The position numbers and the translations under genes are program-made. Of a stretch of DNA of 10,021 nt, positions 1 through 6,447 are shown piece after piece; position 1 is the stretch's first letter, and every line of letters starts with the position of its first letter. The stretch comes from CAZQLE01 sp964593905 (lineage in GTDB: Bacteria; Chloroflexota; Anaerolineae; Anaerolineales; Anaerolineaceae). The DNA is taken from positions 1 to 10,021 of the forward strand of contig CAZQLE010000149.1 of the NCBI GenBank assembly GCA_964593905.1, in the 5' to 3' direction. Under the pieces are notes generated by a model. The model had not been told where the DNA came from and did no database searches. It was given only the letters and a program-made list of their open reading frames with translations.

Positions 1-168
1 GCCGGTGAGTTCTATTCCACCCCCCCCGGTTCGGGCAACAAAACGCCGGGAGCGGCCAACCCGACCGCCACATTCTCTGGTTATCCGCCGGCCCGCACCG
101 CCACGGCCCAGCCCACCCAGACGCGCCAACCCTGCACAGTGCCAATTGAATCAGGCGGCTGCCCGTAA
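1..168 (+). CDS. C-terminal tail of a Pro/Thr-rich, probably exported protein (5' truncated)
   Basis: Reading from base 1, the frame is open for 55 codons to a TAA at 166-168; the start lies left of the window. The residues are rich in Pro, Thr, Ala, Gly and Ser with little hydrophobic content, ending in a Cys-x8-Cys pair (CTVPIESGGC) close to the C-terminus. Such low-complexity Pro/Thr tails are typical of extracytoplasmic linkers or wall-spanning segments, and the two cysteines could form a disulfide outside the cell; both statements are inference. No domain is recognisable. A run of eight C residues (20-27) lies in the frame and could hide a length error upstream. It is alternatively a chance open frame, but 55 codons ending just before an intergenic region makes a real gene end more likely. 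Confidence 0.5.
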   Translation, partial: AGEFYSTPPGSGNKTPGAANPTATFSGYPPARTATAQPTQTRQPCTVPIESGGCP

Positions 169-171
169 CCC

Positions 172-205
172 TGTCTAAAGACAAGTTGCATCCTCCCATG
201 AGGAT
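172..205. promoter_or_regulatory. Two short dyads upstream of the MFS gene
   Basis: A near-continuous palindrome TGTCTAAAGACA (5-bp arms, 2-bp centre) lies at 172-183. A second dyad, ATCCTC-ccat-GAGGAT (6-bp arms, 4-nt spacer), lies at 190-205. A weaker GCCA/TGGC pair is at 214-217 and 223-226. They sit immediately upstream of the best promoter-like motif for the transporter gene, where operators for local regulators of efflux pumps are often found. No T tract follows either dyad, so a terminator for the upstream gene is not supported. No regulator gene is visible nearby, so operator function is only inferred. Confidence 0.25.
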
Positions 206-227
206 AGATACACGCCACACGCTGGCA

Positions 228-236
228 TGTTAGAAT
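228..236 (+). promoter_or_regulatory. Candidate extended -10 promoter for the MFS gene
   Basis: The string TGTTAGAAT fits an extended -10 element (TG, one base, then TAGAAT, 5 of 6 matches to TATAAT). No good -35 box lies 16-18 bp upstream, which is usual for extended -10 promoters. Transcription would begin near 243, leaving a leader of about 77 nt before the chosen start at 320, with a small CCGGC/GCCGG hairpin at 272-285. The motif overlaps the alternative ATG at 227, which argues against that upstream start. This is a motif reading only. Confidence 0.35.
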
Positions 237-308
237 CGCGCTACGAGTCTTTTATGCGTCGTGAACTAAAACCGGCGAATGCCGGCTATTTACAACCAAA
301 TGTTTATC

Positions 309-312
309 AGGA
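309..312 (+). promoter_or_regulatory. Ribosome binding site deciding the MFS start
   Basis: AGGA lies 7 nt before the ATG at 320. The upstream in-frame ATG at 227 has its nearest purine-rich match (GAGGAT, 200-205) 21 nt away, too far to serve it, so 320 is the preferred start. Confidence 0.6.
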
Positions 313-319
313 AATCATC

Positions 320-1564
320 ATGAACCGGCTCCAACGATTAATCAAAGAATACCCCCATCAATTCTGGCTACTGGTTTCCGGGTCGCTAGTCTCATCCACG
401 GGCGGCGCAATGGTCTGGCCGTTTATGGGCATTTATCTGCGTCAAACGCTGGATATTCCGCTGACCACCGTCACCCTGATGATGTCCTTAAGCTCTCTGA
501 TGGGATTGATTTCATCCTTCATCGCCGGCGCAATCTCAGACCGCTACGGCCGCCGGATTGTCATGCTGATCAGCCTTTTTGCGGGAACGGTCTATTATGT
601 ACTGCTCAGTTTTGCCAACACGCTGCCGGTTTTTGCCGCTTTAATGGCATTCTGGGGCGCAATGAACATGCTCTATCCGGTTGGCGCAAACGCCATGATC
701 GCCGATCTGGTTCCTTTTGAACGACGCACCGACGCCTACGCCCTGATGCGGGTGGTGCATAACACCGGTGTTGCCCTGGGCCCGGTGATTGGTGGTTTTC
801 TGACCACCGGGGCCTCTTACGACACAGCGTTTTACTGCGCCGCAGTGGCTTTCAGCCTGTTTGGGTTGTTAACCCTGTTCGCCATCCGCGAAACCGTGCC
901 CACCCGTGTGCCAACCGATCCGAAAGCCGCAGCCGAACCCCGGCGCGGGTATGGCATCGTCCTGCGCGACAAGGCGTATATGGCCAGCATGATCAGCTTT
1001 ATGGTGACCATGATGTCATCTTCGATGGTCTGGATGCTTTTATCAGTCTATGCGAAAGAAAATTATGGCGTTCCCGAACGAATGTACGGGTTTATCGTCA
1101 CCATCAACGCCCTGATGTGCATTTTCATCCAATACCCGGTCACCCTGGTTACCCGCCGCCACACCCCGCTGCCTGTGCTGGGCATTGGCGCACTTTTTTA
1201 CACCGTGGGGGTGGGTTCCATCGCTTTGGGCAACGGGTTCTGGGGCTTTGCCCTGTCGATGGTGATCCTCACCATGGGCGAGCTGATCATGAGCCCCACC
1301 ATCACCACCCTGGTCGCCAACCTGTCGCCCGAAGATATGCGCGGCCGGTATATGTCGATCCTCAACCTGGCCTGGCCGGTGGCTTCGCTGGTGGGGCCTA
1401 TCGTTGGCGGTCTGATGAACGACTATATCGCCCCGGTCGCCATCTGGGTGGGCGGTTCGGCGTTTGGCGCGCTGGGCGCGCTGGGTTATCTGCTGCTCTC
1501 AAAGCGGATTCGTTTTGATGTTTACCCCGCGCAAACTTCGTCAGGGACGGTACCGGAAGGATAA
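320..1564 (+). CDS. MFS transporter, DHA1-like (probable drug/proton antiporter)
   Basis: A 414-residue inner-membrane protein of normal length for a 12-helix major facilitator. A short cytoplasmic N-terminus leads into TM1 near residue 15. Motif A of loop 2-3 is clear as GAISDRYGRR (residues 70-79). The TM5 antiporter motif C reads GVALGPVIGG (150-159), with an echo GPIVGG in the second half (359-364). A hydrophilic central loop spans about 190-215, and a SPEDMRGR turn lies at 336-343. Motif C is characteristic of proton-coupled exporters in the DHA families, so efflux of a small molecule is likely; the substrate cannot be read. The in-frame ATG at 227 would add 31 hydrophilic residues, but spacing of the ribosome site and the overlapping promoter motif favour 320. 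It stands alone on the plus strand, converging with the glycan operon, so a functional link to that operon is not implied. Export of a sugar or lipid remains possible. Confidence 0.9.
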   Translation: MNRLQRLIKEYPHQFWLLVSGSLVSSTGGAMVWPFMGIYLRQTLDIPLTTVTLMMSLSSLMGLISSFIAGAISDRYGRRIVMLISLFAGTVYYVLLSFANTLPVFAALMAFWGAMNMLYPVGANAMIADLVPFERRTDAYALMRVVHNTGVALGPVIGGFLTTGASYDTAFYCAAVAFSLFGLLTLFAIRETVPTRVPTDPKAAAEPRRGYGIVLRDKAYMASMISFMVTMMSSSMVWMLLSVYAKENYGVPERMYGFIVTINALMCIFIQYPVTLVTRRHTPLPVLGIGALFYTVGVGSIALGNGFWGFALSMVILTMGELIMSPTITTLVANLSPEDMRGRYMSILNLAWPVASLVGPIVGGLMNDYIAPVAIWVGGSAFGALGALGYLLLSKRIRFDVYPAQTSSGTVPEG

Positions 1565-1597
1565 CCGGCGCACAGATCACGGCCTGCCAATCGCAAA

Positions 1598-2362
1598 TTA
1601 CCCCCCAAACATCTTGCGCCGTCTCCAGGTAAGGTAAGGCGCAACCAGTTTGCGCAGCCAGTATTTTCCATAAATCACCGAAAACACGCTGCCCCCCTCG
1701 CGGCGGTGCACGCGCAGCATCTCGGGCCAGCAGCGGTCATCGGCGGCAATGGTCTTGGCATCACCATGCAAACGAAAATTCGCCCACAGGCGGGGAATAT
1801 AATGCAGCGGCGCCAGCTTTGCCAACCGCACCCACAGATCATAATCCATCGCAAAATAAAAGCTCGGGTCCAGCGGCCCCACTCGCCGCCATAAATCGGC
1901 GCGGAAGAACGAAGCCTGCTGCGGGATGTGCACATAACCCTGGCGCAGCCGCTGATAATCGGTCTGGGCTGCCCCAAACCGGCCAATCACCCGGTCGGAG
2001 GCATCGATAAAATTGCAGTCGCCATACACCATCCCGGCTTCAGGGTGCTGCTGCAAATAAGCTGCCGCCTCGCGCACCGCGCCCGGCTCCAGGGTGTCAT
2101 CTGAGTTGAGCCAGGCCAACACCTCGCCTTTTGCGCGGGCAAAACCCTTGTTAATCGCATCGGTCTGGCCCCGGTCCGGCTCTGAAACCCACCCGGCCAG
2201 ACGGCTCTCATAGCGTTTAAGCGTCTCCACACTGCCATCGGTTGATCCACCGTCGATGACGATATACTCGATCTCGGGATAATCCTGCTCCAATACCGAG
2301 CAAAGAGTTCTTTCCAGATATTTGGTCTGATTAAAAGACGGGGTAATGATCGAAACCAGCAT
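1598..2362 (-). CDS. Family 2 glycosyltransferase (GT-A fold), short form
   Basis: A 254-residue soluble glycosyltransferase expected to transfer a sugar from a nucleotide donor on the cytoplasmic side of the membrane. It opens with the GT2 Rossmann strand VSIITPSFNQ (3-12), then the nucleotide-binding DGGSTDGS (37-44), WVSEPDRGQTDAINKG (58-73), the metal-binding NSDD (86-89), the acceptor-side QQASFFR (148-154) and MDYDLW (172-177), whose acidic residues are the likely catalytic base region. A basic C-terminal tail (YWLRKLV, WRRRK) may touch the membrane. The start is ATG, 4 nt after the stop of the upstream GT-C gene, with AGGA 10 nt ahead. A GTG 21 nt upstream (2383) is also in frame but lacks a ribosome site and would overlap the neighbour by 17 nt. 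Last gene of the operon. It is a relative of the GT2 gene at 5416-6438, sharing the DGGSTDGS, SEPDRGQ and NSDD blocks. Sugar and linkage cannot be inferred. Confidence 0.93.
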   Translation of the reverse strand: MLVSIITPSFNQTKYLERTLCSVLEQDYPEIEYIVIDGGSTDGSVETLKRYESRLAGWVSEPDRGQTDAINKGFARAKGEVLAWLNSDDTLEPGAVREAAAYLQQHPEAGMVYGDCNFIDASDRVIGRFGAAQTDYQRLRQGYVHIPQQASFFRADLWRRVGPLDPSFYFAMDYDLWVRLAKLAPLHYIPRLWANFRLHGDAKTIAADDRCWPEMLRVHRREGGSVFSVIYGKYWLRKLVAPYLTWRRRKMFGG

Positions 2363-2366
2363 ACAA

Positions 2367-3902
2367 TTATTGTCCTGTTCCACCCGACGCCGGGCGGGTT
2401 AGATCATAAATCACAAATTCTTCGGTCTGTTCCAACACGGGGTATGATTCTAACATCATTTGCAGCGCTGGTTGCTGGTTCAGCTCCTCAAAATCGGTCA
2501 CCAAAAAGCGGCTGCGCCCTGCGGCAAGCTGCGCAAAAGCATCCTGAACGGCCCGGTTCAAATCCGTCTCCCCCCGAAACGCCAGATCATCGGCCGACGG
2601 CCAGTGATTGGCATTCACCCAGCCCCAGTAAGCCAGCCGCGCGCCATAATCGGGCGTGAGGGCCGTTATCGTCTGATCCTGTCCCAGCTCCATCCCGATC
2701 TTCGTCCAAAAATCCGCCTCGGGACGAAAATCAACCCGGCGCAGGTCACTGCGGGTCTGGTAGAGCGTATAAATCACCCCCAGGGTTATCACCCCTGCCG
2801 CCGCCCACAGCCCCCACCGGCGCGGCGCAAATGCTGCGTGCAGCGCGCTCCACCCCACCCCGGCCAGCGGGGCCAGCCCCAGTGCCGTCAGGGGAATCAA
2901 CGGCAGGTGATAATAATCATGCGTGCCGGCGTGGTGCGGCAAGACCAGGCCATACACAAGATAGCCGCCATATACCGCCCATAACGCTGCGCGCGTTCCG
3001 GCCGGCTTCATCAGCCAGACGCCCAGAAACCCGGCCGCGGCCCAGCCCAGCGGAACAACCGTAAACGCTTTAGCCGCCCAGCGCAGATAAAACGCAGCGC
3101 TGAGCCACATCTGGGGGAAGAAACGTCCGCTGAACTGCCCCTGCAAAAAGCCGCCGGGCCACAGCCCATATACGGTATACGCCGCATACGGCAAGATCAA
3201 CAGCCCCCCGGCCAGCCACACCGATCCAGAGCGCAGCGCAGCGCGCAGCCCGTATTGCACCAGCACCCAGACAACAAACGGAATCAGCGCAAAAAACAGG
3301 GCCGTGCTTTTAATAAACACCGCCAGACCGCCCAGCAGCCCGGCCAGCCATGCCGATTTCAGACCCGGCTGCTGCGGCCAGCGCAGCAGCGCCCACCAGA
3401 AACCCGCGCACAGCGCGGTCATCAACGGGTCGGGTTGAAAAGAGCGGCTGGCAATCACGCCATAGGGCAGGGCCAGATAAAACAACAGCGCGGCAATTCC
3501 GCCAGGANNNNNNNNNNCCGCCGCGGCCACCGCTGCAGCCCCCGCCAGCCAGAACAGAATGGAGAACAAACGTGGCAGCCACAACAACGGCGCACCGGCA
3601 GCGCGGTAGGCCGCCGCTGCCAGCAATTCCATTACCGGGGGTTCGATGATGCCTTCCATCTTCCACTGCTGCACGGCCAGTTCCCGCTGCCACTGCGGCA
3701 TATCCACAGCGGTCTGAGAATACATCCCGCGCGCCATTAACGCAGAATGAAGCTGGCGGGTCGGGTGAAAATCGAGCGGCAAATCGGTCAGATCCACCAG
3801 CCGCACGGCCAGACCCAGCCCAAGGCACAGCGCAAAAATCAGCCAGTAGCCCGCCGGCTTTTGGCGGGACCGGGCAGCGGCCAGAGCAGGCGCCGCGCTC
3901 AT
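2367..3902 (-). CDS. GT-C / PMT-like polytopic glycosyltransferase, copy A (contains assembly gap)
   Basis: About 511 residues including four unknown ones. A TM helix (about 20-36) is followed by a first outer loop with DLTDLPLDFHPTRQ (37-50), where PMT/ArnT-type (GT39, GT83) enzymes carry their catalytic Asp; Asp44 is the candidate. Further marks are IEPPV (86-90), SFQPDP (154-159), about nine more hydrophobic segments, HDYYHLPLIP (328-337), then a soluble tail (about 385-511) with ALTPDYGARLAYWGW and a closing FVIYDLT. Family knowledge suggests transfer from a lipid-linked sugar on the outer face of the membrane; acceptor unknown. It is clearly a paralogue of the gene just upstream (3899-5419), with which it shares a 4-nt ATGA overlap; AAAGG lies 6 nt before the ATG. 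Ten Ns at 3508-3517 interrupt residues 129-132. The frame is kept across them, but comparison with copy B suggests about three residues are missing, so the true gap is probably near 19 nt. Confidence 0.85.
   Translation of the reverse strand: MSAAPALAAARSRQKPAGYWLIFALCLGLGLAVRLVDLTDLPLDFHPTRQLHSALMARGMYSQTAVDMPQWQRELAVQQWKMEGIIEPPVMELLAAAAYRAAGAPLLWLPRLFSILFWLAGAAAVAAAXXXXPGGIAALLFYLALPYGVIASRSFQPDPLMTALCAGFWWALLRWPQQPGLKSAWLAGLLGGLAVFIKSTALFFALIPFVVWVLVQYGLRAALRSGSVWLAGGLLILPYAAYTVYGLWPGGFLQGQFSGRFFPQMWLSAAFYLRWAAKAFTVVPLGWAAAGFLGVWLMKPAGTRAALWAVYGGYLVYGLVLPHHAGTHDYYHLPLIPLTALGLAPLAGVGWSALHAAFAPRRWGLWAAAGVITLGVIYTLYQTRSDLRRVDFRPEADFWTKIGMELGQDQTITALTPDYGARLAYWGWVNANHWPSADDLAFRGETDLNRAVQDAFAQLAAGRSRFLVTDFEELNQQPALQMMLESYPVLEQTEEFVIYDLTRPASGGTGQ
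3508..3517. other. Run of 10 N (assembly gap) inside a coding sequence
   Basis: Ten undetermined bases lie in copy A of the GT-C pair, in a GC-rich stretch encoding Ala-rich sequence between TM segments. A run of exactly ten is a common placeholder for a gap of unknown size. The flanks are in the same frame across it, and the paralogue is three residues longer between the LFW and SFQPDP landmarks, so the real distance may be about 19 nt. Confidence 0.95.
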
Positions 3903-5419
3903 GGGCTGCCTTTCGCGGTTAAATCAAACACCAGAAAGCCATTCCCATACACCAGGAGCGGGTAGTTTTCTTCCAGATAGCTTTTCAACTCCGGCTGGTT
4001 CTCAAACTCATTTAAAGCCGTCACCAGAAAGTAATCCATCCCGGCGGTGCGTCCCTCAAATTCGTCCTGAAAGTTACGCTCGCCGCCGTCTGCCAGGGCA
4101 AACAGGCGGTAATCGGCGCCAGAAGGCCACATGGCGCCGGGGCTGCGCCAGCCAAAATAATTCAGCCGCATTCCATAATCGGCGGTCAGGGCAATAAAGG
4201 GCCGCGCGGCCGGCACGGCCATCCCCACCCGCCGCCAGCTTTCAGGTTCATTTTGATACGAATTCCCCACCAGGGTTGAACGTGAGACATACAACCCGTA
4301 AAAAGCGGCCAGCACCACCACCCCTCCGGCTGCCACCCGCACTGCACGCGGCTGATTTTGCACCGCGTCGATAAGCCCCCCGGCCGCCGAGACAAAAGAC
4401 AGCGCCATCAGCGGAACCAGCATCAGATGATAATACTCGTGCGTCACATACTGGTAGGGAAACACCAGCCCAAACAGCCCGTAGCCCAGCCAGCCGCCCA
4501 ACAGCAACCCGCGCAGCGCCGGGGCAGCCAGAAGCGCCCCCACCAGCGCCAGACCAAATGGCAGCAGCCCGGTCAAACCCTTAATCATTGCCAGCCAGTC
4601 GGCATAAAAATTGGTCGTCAAAATGAGATGGATCAGCGACCCGGTCCAGAAACTGAGAAAGCCCTCCGAACGCTGCGGGTTGATCAGCAAATAATACACC
4701 AGCGCAGGCGCCAGCATGAGCACCCCCATGCCCCACACCTGCGCCTGCCGCCAGAAGCGTTTCAGACCATAGACGGTCAACGCCGCCCCCAGCAGCATTC
4801 CGCCCACGTAAAAAGCCGCAAACACTTTAATCAAAATCGCCGCGCTGCCCACAGCCACCACCGTCAGAGCGCGTTTCCAGGTCGGTTGTTCAACCCAGCG
4901 CAACAGCGCCAGCAGCGCAAACAAAATCCAGGCGCACATCCACGGGTCGGGTTGGAAAGAGCGGCTGGCCACAACGCTGAAGGGCAAAAACAGGTAAAAC
5001 AGCAAACCGATTAAGGATGCCCCCCGGCTGCCCGTCCGCCGTCCGGCGCGGTATAACGCGCCACCGCCCAACACCCAGAACAGGGCGCTGACCACCCGGC
5101 CAACCCAGAAGTATTCCCGCCCCAGCAGGGCATCAACCCCGCCGACCAGGGTTTCAAGGATGGGCGGTTCGTACACCTCCAGAGCTGCCAGATCCTGTGA
5201 AAGCTGTTGTTCGGCAGCGCTGCCGTTGTGAGAAAATTGAAAAAAAGCAGCCCGCGCCAGAATGGCCGAGCGAAGCTGACGGGTGGCGTGAAAATCCAGT
5301 GGCGGGTCGGTCAGATCCACCATCCGAACACCCAGCCCCAGCAGCAACACCAGCACCACCAGGCCGCCGACCAGAACCCGGCGATCAAAGCCCCCAGAGT
5401 GCCGCGCAGCCCATTTCAT
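3899..5419 (-). CDS. GT-C / PMT-like polytopic glycosyltransferase, copy B
   Basis: 506 residues, intact. A TM helix at about 15-33 precedes the outer-loop motif DLTDPPLDFHATRQ (35-48; Asp42 is the candidate catalytic residue by analogy with PMT/ArnT enzymes), YEPPI (83-87), SFQPDP (154-159), a series of TM helices, HEYYHLMLVP (327-336) and a soluble C-terminal part ending in FLVFDLT. The landmarks match copy A nearly position for position, so the two are duplicates that have diverged strongly; they share short blocks only. Probable role: transfer of a polyprenyl-phosphate-linked sugar, or a related lipid-linked donor, to a glycan, lipid or protein outside the membrane (inference). Its ATG overlaps the stop of the upstream GT2 gene as ATGA, with an excellent ribosome site GAGGAG (5428-5433) 8 nt ahead, and its own stop overlaps the start of copy A. 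A non-catalytic membrane protein of the same fold is possible. Confidence 0.87.
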   Translation of the reverse strand: MKWAARHSGGFDRRVLVGGLVVLVLLLGLGVRMVDLTDPPLDFHATRQLRSAILARAAFFQFSHNGSAAEQQLSQDLAALEVYEPPILETLVGGVDALLGREYFWVGRVVSALFWVLGGGALYRAGRRTGSRGASLIGLLFYLFLPFSVVASRSFQPDPWMCAWILFALLALLRWVEQPTWKRALTVVAVGSAAILIKVFAAFYVGGMLLGAALTVYGLKRFWRQAQVWGMGVLMLAPALVYYLLINPQRSEGFLSFWTGSLIHLILTTNFYADWLAMIKGLTGLLPFGLALVGALLAAPALRGLLLGGWLGYGLFGLVFPYQYVTHEYYHLMLVPLMALSFVSAAGGLIDAVQNQPRAVRVAAGGVVVLAAFYGLYVSRSTLVGNSYQNEPESWRRVGMAVPAARPFIALTADYGMRLNYFGWRSPGAMWPSGADYRLFALADGGERNFQDEFEGRTAGMDYFLVTALNEFENQPELKSYLEENYPLLVYGNGFLVFDLTAKGSP

Positions 5420-6438
5420 TCCGGGCGCTCCTCTTGAACCGCGGGTGCATCCTCTTTTTCACGCGGGCCAATCACACCGGGTTGAAAACGCGGCACATCG
5501 CTGCTATGCGGCTTGCGCCGGTAGCGCAGCGAATCGTAAAGCTGGTGCGCCTGCTCGGGCGCAGCCAGCGCCAGCAGCGTAAAAGCCAGCCGCCGCCAGT
5601 CGCGCACCACCCGCAGCGGGGTTCTGAGAAGGCTGCGCCCGTAAGAGCGCAGCGCAGCGCGATACTGCTCACCTTCTGAAAGGTAATAGGCATCCAGCCA
5701 GTCTGCCCCGCCCAGAATCTTTCGCCGGTTAAGATGAAACAGCGGTTTTAATTGGGGATCAGTGCGCATCCAGTCCACCAGCCGGTGGGCTTCCTGCCCA
5801 AACTGGACCGCATTGGCTTTGTTTTTTGCAGCAGCATGAAACCGGCCGGCCGCCCAGATCTGGGGGATATACTCGATCTTTGCGTGCTGCGCCAGCCGCA
5901 GCCAGAGATGGTGGTCGAGCAGGTAATGATAGTTCAGGTCCAGCCCGCCGGCCAGCGCCAGAACAGAGCGGCGCATAAACACGGCCGGTTGTCCGATGAT
6001 GCGAAAAGACATCAGCTCTTGCAAACCCCAGGTATCATAGTGCATCACATTTAAGGGCTGACCGTTGCCATCCACCGACAGAACATCACCAAACACCATC
6101 CCCCATTCAGGGTGTTCGCACAGCGCGTGTGCAGCCGAAACCAGCGCACCCGAGAGATAATAATCATCCGAGTTGATCCAGGCGACGATCTCGCCTGTGG
6201 CGCGTTGAAAGCCCTTATTAATTCCATCCGCCTGTCCGCGGTCCGGTTCCGACACCCAGTAAGCCAGATATTTTTCGTACCGGCGAATAATTTCCTGGCT
6301 GCCATCGGTCGAGCCGCCATCGATGATGATATATTCCAGGTCTGAATAACCCTGGTTAAGCACCGATTGAATGGTCTGCTCCAGATAAGCAGCCTGATTA
6401 TAAGAAGGTGTAACGATCGAAACGCGCAATTTTCCCAA
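5416..6438 (-). CDS. Family 2 glycosyltransferase with C-terminal extension
   Basis: 340 residues. The GT-A domain occupies about 1-210: VSIVTPSYNQ (6-15), DGGSTDGS (40-47), WVSEPDRGQADGINKG (61-76), metal-binding NSDD (89-92), QPAVFMRR (150-157) and YLLDHHLWLRL (172-182, Asp175 in the usual acidic position before the conserved Trp). About 110 further residues form a basic, partly helical extension (AALRSYGRSLL, VVRDWRRLAF) and a charged tail, absent from the shorter GT2 at 1598-2362. It probably transfers a sugar from a nucleotide donor in the cytoplasm. The start is unusual: no ATG or GTG exists between the upstream stop and the first GT2 strand, so TTG at 6438 (or TTG at 6429) must serve, with only a weak AAAAGA ribosome site. 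The preceding gene's TAA (6448-6450) is in the same frame, four codons upstream. The 3' end overlaps the GT-C copy B start as ATGA. Confidence 0.9.
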   Translation of the reverse strand: MGKLRVSIVTPSYNQAAYLEQTIQSVLNQGYSDLEYIIIDGGSTDGSQEIIRRYEKYLAYWVSEPDRGQADGINKGFQRATGEIVAWINSDDYYLSGALVSAAHALCEHPEWGMVFGDVLSVDGNGQPLNVMHYDTWGLQELMSFRIIGQPAVFMRRSVLALAGGLDLNYHYLLDHHLWLRLAQHAKIEYIPQIWAAGRFHAAAKNKANAVQFGQEAHRLVDWMRTDPQLKPLFHLNRRKILGGADWLDAYYLSEGEQYRAALRSYGRSLLRTPLRVVRDWRRLAFTLLALAAPEQAHQLYDSLRYRRKPHSSDVPRFQPGVIGPREKEDAPAVQEERPE

Positions 6439-6447
6439 GGGTATCTT

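Noticed and set aside
227..319. Upstream ATG for the MFS gene adding 31 residues
   Set aside because: No ribosome site at proper spacing, and the ATG coincides with an extended -10 motif; the ATG at 320 has AGGA 7 nt ahead and fits the family length.
2363..2383. GTG start of the short GT2 gene, seven codons upstream
   Set aside because: No ribosome site ahead of it and a 17-nt overlap with the neighbour; the ATG at 2362 has AGGA upstream and begins directly at the first GT2 strand.
4358..5014. Plus-strand open frame (218 codons) opposite GT-C copy B
   Set aside because: Extreme Gln/Arg/His/Pro content and no domain; it mirrors Leu- and Ala-rich membrane coding sequence on the other strand.
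3228..5661. 18-bp identical word AGAGCGCAGCGCAGCGCG at 3228-3245 and 5644-5661
   Set aside because: Both copies encode the same RAALRS peptide, read in the same way on the minus strand, in unrelated genes; codon bias and Ala/Arg content explain it. There are no other copies and no mobile-element context.
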